Part shown: piece after piece, positions 25,062 to 35,970 of the stretch
How the letters are laid out: each line of letters starts with the position of its first letter
How positions within the stretch are numbered: the stretch's first letter is position 1
Assembly (NCBI RefSeq): GCF_026212465.1
Contig: NC_080053.1
Location: forward strand, 4,561,287 to 4,625,286
Origin: Amaranthus tricolor
Lineage: Eukaryota; Streptophyta; Magnoliopsida; Caryophyllales; Amaranthaceae
Direction of reading: 5' to 3'
Length of the DNA stretch: 64,000 bases
Notes under the pieces: model-generated
Database searches by the model: none
What the model was told of the DNA's origin: nothing
What the model saw: only the letters and a program-made list of their open reading frames with translations
Program-made: the position numbers and the translations under genes

Positions 25062-25249
25062 GTAGGAAAGACCTTTAGTTACTTATATTCCTTCATAGAT
25101 ATCCTTCATAGATGATGAAAGGAGAGGCTATAAACCTCAATCAAGGATCAAAATATGAAGCTTAAGTTAGGTGTTTATGTCGTGTCAAAGTTTAGAAAAC
25201 AAATAAGCAAGTTAATGATGAATGCCAATAATAAAGAAAATAATCAAGA

Positions 25250-26430
25250 CACAAATTTAAGATGGTTTACTAATCTTAGGCTACATCTACCATCTAACTT
25301 AGGATTAATATTAATGTGTTTAAAGGAGAAATACAAAACTTGAAGGAATTACAATGAAAGTTAATGCAGGAAGAGAGAAGCTTAAAATAGGGAGTATTCT
25401 TGAGCAAGTAAGGTAGCTCACTAATAAGACTTTGGATGCACCTCTTAAGGGCCTAGAACTAAGGTATTTATAAAGGGAATAAGAGCTATACATAGTGTAA
25501 TATGGGCAGCAATTAGAGAATAAAAAGACAACCAATCAGCCACGAAAAGAACAGAAGTCAGCAGTGTGTTGCTGCTGATCGCTGGACCTGTGGCTCGGTC
25601 GAGTGGATTGTCCAGCAGCTTGGTCAGCGGGCTCTGCTGCTTGACTTTCCTCTTCCATGCTCCCCCACGGTCTCCTATGCTCTTACACTTTAAACCTAGG
25701 ACTGAAATCTTCCTCTTCTATTCTTGAGTGCACAATTGGTGTGTGCATTTATGTGTGACTCTTGGGTTTGGAATCCAATGAGTGTGTTAAGTTGGTGTAT
25801 TAAGTTGATTATTGTGGTTTATGATGATGATTAAAGTATGGATTAATGAGGTAATAAAGTATGAGTTAATCAAGGGAGTTATGGGACTTAATGAAGAAGT
25901 GCAAAGGTTTAGTTCAAGATGCTCTACAATGTAAGGTCGAGCAACTACTGACAGAAGCCCTCTGAAGTGCCGCTCGACCAGCTCGCTTGACCGAGCGAGC
26001 TTCAGGATGGGTCGAGCGAGCAGACAGAATGCAGACAGACACTTCCTGTATCTCGCTCGACCAGGCCGCTCTACCGAGCGAGCCTCTGCTTTGGTCGAGT
26101 GATGTTTCTGATGCTCCTAAGATGCTGTTTTTGACTCTTCAAGTTCTTGGAGATGTTTTATTATCATTTATTCATAGCTTTAATATACTTAATGTAACTT
26201 AGTATGATCTGTCCTTTAAATAGAGAGCTCTCAATCACATTGTAATCATCCACAAAATACACCCAAGCCAAACATTAGCCTATATCTCTTCTCTATTGTA
26301 ATTCTCCATATTTGAGAGTTTTTTGAACTCCTTTTGATAATATAAGAGATACTACACACCGGAGGACGTAGCCTTAGTTGGGTGAACCTCGTTAAATCTT
26401 TGTGTCGTTTTATTGCTTTATTTTCTCCTA
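25250..26430. repeat. two LTR-end-like segments in opposite orientation
   Basis: At 26355-26410 the sequence GGAGGACGTAGCCTTAGTTGGGTGAACCTCGTTAAATCTTTGTG (quoted as motifs GGAGGACGTAGCC, GAACCTCGTTAAATC) matches the U5-type 3' end of plant Ty1/copia or TRIM LTRs. At 25250-25310 a related phrase occurs on the other strand (AAATTTAAGATGGTTTACTAA, GGCTACATCTACC). Between them lie GC-rich TCGAGCGAGC / GCTCGACC repeats (25590-26105). No paired direct LTRs, gag or pol are present. Confidence 0.3.
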
Positions 26431-27439
26431 CAAACATTGATATCATTGATAGCGTAATTTGTTTGTCACTAAAACTTCATACACTCGATCTTGGCAATAT
26501 TGGAGCTTTGAAACACACTGTTCGAACTCTAATATATCATCGTTTTCAATATACTACCCATAAAATCATGTACCATTGATTTTCATACAAAAAACCAATC
26601 ACATATGACACTTTGTCCTCTTCTAACCTTTACTAATTAAAAAAATTAATTACCTTAATCATCTTTTTGATTACTTGGTGAACATAAATCACCCATAATC
26701 CTAACAGATGAAACCCTCAAAAGGAAGATAGGAGTTGAGAGGCAGAGCACAAACGACGCCTTTGAGATTGAGAGTTGAGACTAGAAAGTGAATTTTGAGA
26801 TATTGTTACAGAAGGGCAAATGTGACTATGTGAGAGTGAAAACCCTAAAAAAAAACTAAGTATACTTTTAAGCGGGTCATTCACGAGTACCCGGTTAATT
26901 TTAAAATCGGCCCATGACCTGACCCGAATGTTTTTGAGTTTTTTTTAAAATTTGACTCGCCATTTATGTTGCGGGTCCGTAGGTCGGGTCGGGTTTTTTT
27001 AACAACCCTAGTTAACCTATTGAAGTTGATATTATAACCTATTACTTATTAGAGTTGGTATTATAACCTATAAAAGTTGGTATTTTAGAGTTGGCATTTT
27101 AACCTATTATAACCTATTAAAGATATTATAACCAACTTTAATACGTTATAATACCAATTCTAATAGGTTATTATATCAACTTGAATATGTTATAACACTA
27201 ACTCCAAATAGGTTATAACACCAACTCCAAAACACTTTAATGGGTTATAACACCAACTCCAAATACCAACTTTAATAGGTTATAATACCAACTCTGACAG
27301 GTTATAATATCAATTTCAATAGGTTATAACATCAACTCAAAATCGGATTACGGAGCGTGTGTTTTTTTGATGGTTGTTTTTAGTAATAATGGGCCATTAC
27401 ATTTAAGACGCGTCTTTTATAAAGATGGTCTCAAGTAAG

Positions 27440-27736
27440 AATTTATGTTTGAAAAATAATTTGAGAATCCTAATATTTTTTGTTTGGTTTGTAAAATATT
27501 TATTAAGTTATAAACGTTTTTTGCATTTTTTATTGATTCCCACTCATCTAGTACCAATCCCTTAATAATAGATTGTTGGAAATTGATTAAGATTTTTTTT
27601 TTTTCAAATTTTAATTTTAATCCCGTTCCTATGCATCAAACACGGGATAATTACAATTTAGAGTAAAAGAAAAATAGCTAAAAATAGAATTGAGAAGATA
27701 TCATGAAATGTGTTACAGTGCCTAACAAGAGTGGAT
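27440..27736 (+). promoter_or_regulatory. KDPG aldolase promoter / 5' UTR interval
   Basis: Only about 300 bp separates the end of foldback copy A from the start codon. The interval is AT-rich. No clear TATA box could be singled out. Two short upstream ATGs (27703 and 27708) lie close to the main start and out of frame, so they could dampen translation if they are within the transcript. Confidence 0.3.
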
Positions 27737-30700
27737 ATGGCTGCTGCTGCTGGGAGTATTAGAGGTTTTTACCCTCCTACACCTGCCCCTAGTCTTATGG
27801 TTGTTGGGAATTCCAAATTGACATGCAAATGCAAATCTACTGAAACATCCTCAGTCAGATCTCCACTTTTCAAAACTATTTCTGATATTCACAACACTGC
27901 TGTCATTGCTTGCCTTCGAGCTCCCAGGTACTTATTGTTTAATTCTCTTTCTTTATCTGATGACAATGTTTATTTGAGTTCATTGTTGTTATATTTATTT
28001 GGGTCTTCACTTAAATTCTTTATTTTTGTGTTCGTTTATCTTTAATTCAACTTTTGGAATTTTCATCTTAAATTCATGACATATTGAGTCAAGTAAAGAT
28101 GATATATTGATTTTTAATTATAGTATAAATGAATGGGTAAGATTCCCAAGCTACATGATATTTGATGTTATGGAGCCATGGAAATTAGCATATTGCTACT
28201 TATGTGGATGACCTACCTTATCTTTAACTTATGTTTAGTTGCAACTCTCATGGATGGCGGTGAAGCTTTCAAGTGCGTAAATTTTGGCAATCATTGTCAA
28301 ATTGAACTAGATTATTGAGTAGTGTCTGATCCCTACATTATATTAAGTGGCTTAAAAAGTCATAGTTAAAGTCATTGACAATTCAATATTGTATAATCGA
28401 AAATTTCTGTGGTGTTTTAAGGGTGATTGGGTGTGACTTAGTCCTTAATTCATGGTAAAATGTAATGCAGTGTAAAGAGGTTAAAAAAAGTAATTTGGTA
28501 AGTGGCTTTTGGTTTAGCTTTTTTGTTGGCTTTTGGCGTTTAGGTTGTTGGTTGGTCAAACAACCAAAAAAAAGTGTTTGCTAAATGACTTTTAAAGCAG
28601 CTGAAAAGCTAACTTTTAAGCCAAAATGAAAAAGCTGCTCCAACTAGCTTTTTTGGTTGGTTTTTGGCTTGTTGGTCTACTTTTTCTCTAATAAACAGCT
28701 AACAGTTAATACCTAAATTTACCAAATATTTCCACAAACAACTGGCTTTTTCAACTAGCTTAAAAGCCAACAAAACAACCAACATTTCCAGTTGGTCAAA
28801 CAAGCCAACTAAAAAAGCCAACCGCTAACAACTAACAACCAATTGCCAAACATCCCCATAAGGGAATTGGCTTTCAAAGGAACAAAAGCATTTTGGAGAC
28901 AAAAGAGAAAGTCAAGTAGACGTTCCTCCTGGCCTATGGGAAGCTGACTCGGCTTTATGTGGTGGAACAAAATTGCTTTCTTTCTTGTTTCAATTCTTGA
29001 TTTTTGTAGGATTATATGTAAGTGTTTAGACCCCATGCATTATAAATAGGGCTAAACACATTTATTAGTATGAATGCTTTCTTAACCTCTTTCTCTCTCT
29101 ACAAAATCTCTCTACTTTCTTATTCTCTTACTCTCTCAATTGTAATCATCATCACTTTTGTACCTCCATTGGAGAACCATTGAAGAAGTAATAAGACATC
29201 TAGGCTAGAACTATGGACGTATCCCAATTAGGGGTGAACCACTTAAATCTTTGTGTTAGTTTGATTGTGTTCTTGATTGCTTGAATTGGGTTAGCAAATT
29301 GAAAAGATAGGGTGAATATATGTAGCTTAAAAATATCAAATAGTTATTGTTCGACTTTGATTTATGTGCATGCTGTTGAGTGTTATAATTTGGAGTGTAG
29401 ATGCGGATGCGACGACCAAAGTAGAACCCGTGTTGAAAATTTTGGCTTGAAGGTGAAACTATAAGCTAAACTAATTATACAAGTTATAAGATTTAATGCA
29501 AAACAATTTATTAAGAACACCAAATTTACAAGATTTATTGACATGACTATGTCCTCCGATAGGAAAGGTTTTTGTATTTATATGTGTGTTAAAACTTTAA
29601 AGGATAGAGAGCTAGTATCAAAATTAAAGTACGATGAAGGTATTACATGAGGTGAGATAACAAAGGGGTGTGGAAGAAAGTAGAGGGAGAGTGATTATAC
29701 ATAAGCATGGAAGACTTGAGAGTTGAGAGGATAATGAAGCTCAAGCATGACCTTGGCTTAATTCACAAAGTTTACTAGTGCACTTCAAAACAACGGTCCA
29801 AGCATCTTCTTTCTCCCCATGCTTGACAATAACACCACCATAAACCTCAAGTACCTTTCCCAAGATCACCAAACTCCTTGCATATACACCAAACAAGCTA
29901 TGCATAAACCTAGCCATGAAAATCACATATTTAATAAACTCTAATAGCTTGATTTAAAACAACTTATCTTCCACATACAACATGTAAAGCTTTCCATGGT
30001 CAAATCTCCAAACATATGGCTTGATTCAAGTCACAATTGTTAACATTGAGTAATTTGAAAAAGAAATGTTATCATTTGAAATTATTTATATGAATTGATT
30101 TGAATTCCTTGTACATGTACATAGAAGGAATGGTGGTTTATACTTCTTCATGTATTAGTGCAGAGCAAGCACTTGGAGCAGCTAGAGCAGCACTACATGG
30201 TGGCATCAAAGCTGTAAGTGACTTGCTTTGGAATCAAAAGTTGAAATTCTTTATTGAGTATATTTCATAAGAAAAGTAGACTGTAGACATTATATCGGTT
30301 TATGATTCTAGTAACTTGACTAATGACACGCTTAAAGGGTATACTACAAGTTGTCTCTATTGAAATGTCTTGAGTTTTCATCTAATTCTCCTGCACTTTG
30401 CATGAGCTACAACAAAAATTTCTATGCTTTAATACCAACATTATGGGGATGAACCAAAATAGATCAACATGAGAGTTTGTCGATAACAATGATTACACTC
30501 CATAGGAACAACACTATTGCTAAAGCCTTAATCTCAAAGGATTTAGATCAACTACATGATCAATAGATCATTTTCAATGGTCATCCACTTGGATTCTTCA
30601 TCTCCATTCATTTCAGTTTTCTACCATCTCAACCTGTAAGTCCAAATCTTTCATATCCTTTTCCACTCTTGCTCTCCATGTAATCTTTGGTCTTCCTCGC

Positions 30701-33695
30701 CTTCTTTTTGAGTCCCTAAAGATTCAACCACGAGAATTGATTTTTGGTTCATGATCATGGGATGCGTCTAGTTTTTACTGAGCTCGTTGTCACAAACCTA
30801 TGATCACCCTCCTCCTTTATTCAGACTTCAGACCAATAATTAGTGATGAGCACTCACACGGGGAGTTATGCTCCATAGGAACAAAAATGAAAAAATTTCC
30901 CTTATAATAGGATAAAAGCTTTGTGTCTTTTCCTAATTTTTTTTCATGTCTTTTGTTTATGCTTCAAATGCATCCGTAACTTTTGCAATGGGTTATCTGC
31001 CGTCCAATAATGTCTCAGAGCAAAATCTGTAATTTTCTGTTTTAATCTTGATGACTAAGGCTTTTTCCTTTTCTCTTTTATGCTGTTAGATCTAACTGGA
31101 AGTAGAGCTTTTGTAGCTTGATATTACTATTTAACTGACTTTCCTTTGTATATTCTTGATTTTTTGATACGTTTGTTTTATATTTAACATGTAGTTGGAG
31201 ATTGTGATGTCCACTCCAGATGTATTTGAGGTAATTCATTTGTAGAGCTTTTTAGCCATCTCTAATTCTACTTGCCAATTGGCTTCGCTAGCATCACTTT
31301 AGTCTCAATGATACAGGTCTTGCACCAGCTTGTGTTGGAGTATCCGACTATGACTTTAGGGGTAAGATTATCTTTTGGTTCTAACTTCTCTCGTTCTCTA
31401 TCCCATTCTACTTACTTCATCCATTGCTTTAGGCCGTTTCTGTATGATGTAGTCATAACCATTAGATAACCCCTGAATGTGCTCATCCGCATTAGAGGTT
31501 GATTCAAATGAATAAAAGTAACTCTGCGAAGCTTAATTGTGCTCAAACCATTTAATTTAGGTGGGAACTGTTCTGAATGCTGAAGATGCTAAAGTTGCAA
31601 TGAAGGTTGGTGCCAAGTTCCTTATGAGTCCTGCAATGATCAAGGTATTCTTTCGATAACTTCTGACGCCCTCCATCCGACATTTTCTTTTGATTCAAGG
31701 ACATAATATTGAGTTAAGCAACTCACTCAATTTGTTTCCCCTTTTTTCGGGCAAAATAGTTTGTGTGTGTGCTTGTGTGCATGTGTGGTAGAATGGGTGG
31801 ATCGGGGGGTTATCTCTTTTATTATCATGTTTTTAGAAGCTGCTTAGTGATTCAAGATATACAGAAATAATGAATTTGTTACTTATCTTCAGAATGTACT
31901 TGCTGATGCCCATGACCATGAAGTTTTGTACATGCCTGGTGCCATGACTCCAACAGAAGTATGCTTATTTTCTGTCTTCTTTTCTGTTTGAAAACATTTA
32001 ATGCTCCTTACTATTTGTGAGCATCTCTATTCATATGCCATTCTTAATTATTGCAGATATTATCTGCTTACAATGCTGGTGCAAGGATTGTCAAGGTAAC
32101 TTTTGTCATCCTTTAGAATTTTATAAATATGGTGACCCTGTTTATTTCTTGTATTCATTTGATATTTTTTGGATTACATGCTATTCTTTGAAATTAAAGA
32201 AAAAAATTTACCTATTTTATGTTACTTTTGGATTTGGTTTGATTAGGTGTATCCCATTTCTGCACTAGGCGGCCTCGAGTATATGTCAGCCATTAAGAAG
32301 CCTTTTCACCACATTCCAATGGTTGCTTCTCAAGGAATTAAATTGAGTATATATTCTGTTTAAACTTTTGTGTATCTCATCAATTGTGGGTGTGATGTTA
32401 ATCAAGTGAATGTTCGGCTTGGAGGAAATTATTTTTTTCGGAAAGTTTTGTCATTCATTTCCATTGTTAAATTTGACCGAGGATTTGTCGTAAAAATTGT
32501 GTTTAAAATGTGTTTTTGTAAACACCTTTCTATAAAATTTGAGCGGAAGTAACGTTCCTCCACTCTCCTGTTCCTAGCAGCTCCATTTCTCTCTTATGGA
32601 AACTCACAAAATAATTTTATAAGAATATGTAAAATATGTATATATAATTTTATACGAATGGTCGAATATTGTAGAGTATATTGTTTTTGGTCTATTATTT
32701 GTGTGTATAATTTAAAACTGTCCATTGGAATCTGACCATGATAACTACAGTTCCTATCACAAACATTCATTTTACTGAAAATTTTGATGTATCCTATGTT
32801 GAAGATCTGATAACTGAATTCATCACTCGAGGAGCATCAGCAGTAGTGCTGTCAGATGCCATTTTTCAGAAAGAAGCAATTGATCGGGGAGACTTCGACG
32901 CTATATATAAACGAGCACAACTGGCAGCTTCAACTGGGGTTGAAGCCGTAAAACATCTTAAACTGGTATGTGATTAGCTCAAATTTGATTGAATAAATTT
33001 TCGTAAGCATTTGACAGGAGTAGTAGTGCCAATCGTCGACAAATTCCTTGAGATTGCATGTTGTGGTGGTTAGCTATAAAACCCAACCACTATAGAATTT
33101 CCCTAATCGAGGAGACATTGTGGCAAGGATTCCATAGACGACCTCTCTAAGTTTAAGCAGCGAATAAAGGACGAAAATTAGCAATGACATCAAAGTGTCG
33201 AGGAAACCAACTCAACCAAAAGCTTAAGCTAATGGTTGAGGCCTGGATATGTTATATACTCTAACACGCCCTCTCACATGAGAGCCCTTTTGGGCTAGAA
33301 GTGTGAATGTAGCATAAGTCCTCATACCCGGCGCTAAATATTCCACTTTAAATGAGGGGTGGTCGATATTTGAACCCATAACCTCTTGTCACATTGGCGT
33401 TTGATACTATGTTGTGAAACCAACTCAACCAAAAGCTTAAATTGATGGTTAAGGCCCCAGGATATATTATATACTCTAACACCAAGCACTCTAGTACAGT
33501 TCAATACATTCCATCACTGGTGTTGCATTCTTTTGCTGATAACAATCGTTGCGTTCTCAATGTACTTTAGTGCTATTACCCTCCATTAACTCGAACTATC
33601 TGTTATCGAATTAATTTGCATATTTCTTAAACTTACTGTTACAATGTCGTAAACTTGTAATACTAATGCAGGCTAAACAAAGGCAGCATTTGTGA
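27737..33695 (+). CDS. KDPG/KHG aldolase homologue (10 exons, 266 aa)
   Basis: Plant homologue of bacterial Eda: cleaves 2-keto-3-deoxy-6-phosphogluconate to pyruvate and glyceraldehyde-3-phosphate (Entner-Doudoroff step). Coding exons: 27737-27927, 30159-30213, 31195-31230, 31317-31361, 31561-31644, 31893-31958, 32057-32095, 32247-32346, 32805-32965, 33672-33695. They total 801 nt with all junctions in phase. Residues ~1-50 (MAAAAGSIRGFYPP..., Ser/Ala/Pro-rich) look like a chloroplast transit peptide. The TIM-barrel follows: LEIVMSTPDVFE with Glu84 (the E. coli Glu45 position), VLYMPGAMTPTE, then ARIVKVYPISALGG with Lys172 as the predicted Schiff-base lysine, and RGASAVVLSDAIF near the C-terminus. 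The ATG at 27737 is chosen because the alanine-rich leader starts there and upstream ATGs are out of frame. No coding defects are seen; transposons have inserted in several introns. Confidence 0.9.
28490..28860. mobile_element. self-complementary MITE-like repeat in intron 1
   Basis: Left half has TTTGGTAAGTGGCTTTTGG, GCTTTTTTGTTGGC and GGTTGTTGGTTGG. The right half carries their complements (GCCAACTAAAAAAGCC, CCAACATTTCCAGTTGG, AACCAATTGCCAAACATCCCC). This gives a ~370-bp imperfect palindrome typical of hAT-like MITEs (GGGGATGTTTGGCAA end). No TSD was found. It lies in intron 1 of the KDPG aldolase gene. Confidence 0.55.
28960..29290 (+). repeat. LTR-like fragment in intron 1
   Basis: Contains a TATA-like box (GCATTATAAATAGGGC, 29037-29052), a CTCTCTCTACAAAATCTCTC leader, and an end-like phrase GGACGTATCCCAATTAGGGGTGAACCACTTAAATCTTTGTG (motifs GGACGTATCCC, GTGAACCACTTAAATC). 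Together these resemble the U3-R-U5 organisation of a copia-type LTR and the fragment at 26355-26410. No second LTR or TSD was found, so it may be a degraded solo LTR. Confidence 0.35.
33080..33482 (-). mobile_element. SINE-like dispersed repeat in intron 9
   Basis: A ~66-bp segment (GAAACCAACTCAACCAAAAGC ... ATATACTCTAACAC) occurs twice in direct orientation, at 33203-33267 and 33416-33482. Read on the minus strand, the segment between them contains ATGGGTTCAAATATCGACC, a good polymerase III box-B match. A tRNA-derived SINE inserted in or beside an older copy would explain this. It lies in intron 9 of the KDPG aldolase gene, antisense to it. Confidence 0.55.
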
Positions 33696-34140
33696 TAGAA
33701 ACATAACATGATGATCATCAGAGTGATACAATGTTGGCTCCTCGTCTCTTTTTGGACAAGTAATTCAGTCTTAGATGGAACATCAAGCACAGAACATCAG
33801 GATTCAGGAGATGGCTTAAAAGCATCTCTAAGCCCTTGGAAACCATTCGTTGTTCTTGGCGTGTGTAGCGGAACATACTCTTCCATGATTTGTTTATATG
33901 TATAGGCTGATAAGCAATGGAAGTGAAATGTGATGATCGAGCTGCAGCCAGTGGCAACTTGGTAAAAGGAATACTACCATGAATGAGGATGCAAAGGAGT
34001 TCAACATTGAACCAAATGTTTATTTTTGTTTTTGTTTACGAGAAACTTTGAGAGGTATTGTGATTGTTCAAACTAGTTATTTTTCTGTTCTGTTAATAAC
34101 AGTGAACAAAATTTCTATAAAAACAGACCAAATTGCCTAG
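33696..34140 (+). other. KDPG aldolase 3' UTR region
   Basis: Follows the TGA at 33695. It is moderately AT-rich and without a competing ORF of merit. Several weak poly(A)-signal-like words occur, but no single AATAAA stands out. The far boundary is an estimate. Confidence 0.35.
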
Positions 34141-34303
34141 TTTGCTTCCATCTAAACTCTCATCTTCCTTTCTCCATTATTATATCTTCCTTTTTCCATT
34201 ATTATACAATACGGTTATAGTTCTTTAACTTTTGTTATTTATTCATTAATTTTAATGAATTTTAAATTGTATTATTTGTTTTAGTTAATAATATTAATTA
34301 ATT

Positions 34304-34663
34304 GGAAAAATTGCCTAAAATTATCTCACCTATTGTCCATCTGTTTTGATTAATCCCCACTATTAATTATTTCTTAATAATCCAACTTTTGTATATTATT
34401 TGCTGATAGCACCCTTTTCGACATTTTAACCGGCTATTGTAGGTACTTACTAGCCGTTACACTCACTTTTTCTTCCCTCTTATGCTTTTTAATTATTCTA
34501 GCTTTACTCCTCTTGGATGATAGGTGTCTATAATAGTCTGTTAAAATGTGAAAAGGGTACTGTCAACAAATAATAAACAAAGGTTGTATTATTTAGTTTT
34601 AATCAATAATAGGGATTATTCATACAGATAGACAATAGGTAGGATTATTTTGATAAATTTTCC
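34304..34663. mobile_element. MULE-type MITE with ~150-bp terminal inverted repeats
   Basis: Left end GGAAAAATTGCCTAAAATTAT, right complement GGAAAATTTATCAAAATAATC. The two arms stay alignable for about 150 bp (CACCTATTGTCCATCTGT / TACCTATTGTCTATCTGT, ATAGCACCCTTTTCGACATTT / ACAGTACCCTTTTCACATTT). The flanks are perfect 9-bp copies of TAATTAATT (34295-34303 and 34664-34672), the TSD length of Mutator-like elements. It is 360 bp long and non-coding. The low complexity of the TSD is the only reservation. Confidence 0.8.
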
Positions 34664-34672
34664 TAATTAATT

Positions 34673-35229
34673 TTATTATATATTCCTAATTAAAAAAAAT
34701 TTGATTTAGGGTGTAGGATTCAAGGGGAAGGAGACATAAAGCATTTTAACTTTATCGGTCATATCTATTCACCGTTACTAACAACAAAAAAGAAAGCTAG
34801 TCAAAATAGGAAGCTAGTAAAAAAGGAGTTAGACTAATAGTGTGTAAAAGCTATGACCATTTGACTCCCAAGCCTCGACACCCTTTCATACATTCATCGT
34901 CCAGCTTAAGTCTTGTCTAGTTAACTTAATTTTTACTAATCATTTTTATAGATTGTAATTAATTTATACCGACCAAAATTGATTTAATTTGTTATAATTG
35001 TCAATTTGTTATATTATTGAAGGATATGAATAGTTTAAAAGTTAAAGTTTGTTGAATGACATTTGTAAGTTTAACTTCTAATTTTTGAACTTGTAATTAT
35101 TTAATTAGTAAGATTCAATTTGATGATTAAAATTGTGATTGAATTGTACTTTATTTGTCTTATTGTCAATTTGCTATTTGTATACTATATTTTAGGATCA
35201 TGCCTGGCCTATAATTATTTAAAAAATAA

Positions 35230-35260
<31 letters not shown>

Positions 35261-35970
35261 CTAATTTACATGATCAAATTGCATTAACATTGCAATTCTA
35301 AACACTAGACCTATTATATTAGATCACACATTATATCTACTTAAACTACATTCTTTTACAAATATCCTATAAAAAAATTTATAAACCATAAATTAATATT
35401 ATGTAATTAATATCAATTAATGGAGATTTTATATTTGCAAATATCCTCTTAAAATTTATAAACTTTATTATGTGATTTAAATTAAATAATTGATGAATGT
35501 AAATTAATGATAATTTATGGATTTTCAAAAGACTACACTAATCCACTCATCTCACCTTTCCATTATATCATCTTCCTGCAGGCTGCAGTTTTAACAAGAT
35601 GTCCAGTTTCAGTAATTTGGGGAGCATCATAACAGATTTACATGTTCCAATTCTCAACTATAGAAGATTAATGACAATATGAAGGGTTGAGATTTAAATA
35701 GTATTTGAATTGAAAACTTGTAATTTCTACACAGCCTGTTCTATGTCCTAAAAGTGTCTTCTTGCTTGCTCTACATTTTACATAAAAAATATACATCCTG
35801 GCCCCTCGACCGCTGACGAATGCCAATGAAAGAAAACATTCATAAGCATCTGTAGATGCAAATCAATTAACTGCACAATTTAAATTATATAGCATACAAA
35901 AGGGAGCAAGCTAAACAACAATCGATTATAGCAAAATTAGGCGTCTCCCTGAATTTCATGAGGCGGAGTC
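34673..35970. other. intergenic between convergent genes
   Basis: AT-rich spacer between the convergent KDPG aldolase and CIP7-like genes. It includes an A-tract of about 26 bases at 35235-35260. The part next to 35970 should hold the 3' UTR of the CIP7-like gene (read on the minus strand). No other feature is visible. Confidence 0.5.

Larger units (their letters stand above)
24240..27010. mobile_element. hAT-like element nested in foldback copy A
   Basis: Begins TAGGGGTGTTCATAACCGGG and ends (complement) TAGGGTTGTTAAAAAAACCCG, a hAT-style terminal repeat. It is flanked by GTTATAAC on the left (24232-24239) and GTTAAC(CT) on the right, consistent with an 8-bp TSD that has lost two bases. Both subterminal regions are rich in CGGGTACCCG and CGGGTC(GGG) motifs. 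There is no hAT transposase. Inside are an exon-like gene fragment (24782-25061) and two LTR-like pieces (about 25250-26430). A second TAGGGGTGTTCATAA motif at 24737 hints at a nested or duplicated terminus. Confidence 0.6.
24019..27436. mobile_element. foldback element of inverted 22-bp repeats (copy A)
   Basis: The left arm (about 24019-24239) contains GTTGGTATTATAACCTATTA(A/G)A -type 22-bp repeats. The right arm (about 27011-27436) contains the same unit in opposite orientation. The outermost ends are inverted: left TTTTGAGATCGTTTTTATAAGAGACG, right complement ACTTGAGACCATCTTTATAAAAGACG. The two arms would form a long imperfect hairpin. It is split by a hAT-like element at 24240-27010. The right end lies only ~300 bp upstream of the KDPG aldolase start codon. 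A second copy is at 58035-58700. No TSD was found. Confidence 0.7.

Noticed and set aside
27710..28045. 111-codon ORF starting at GTG 27710
   Set aside because: Coding is real only from ATG 27737 to the donor at 27927; the remainder is intron 1 of the KDPG aldolase gene.
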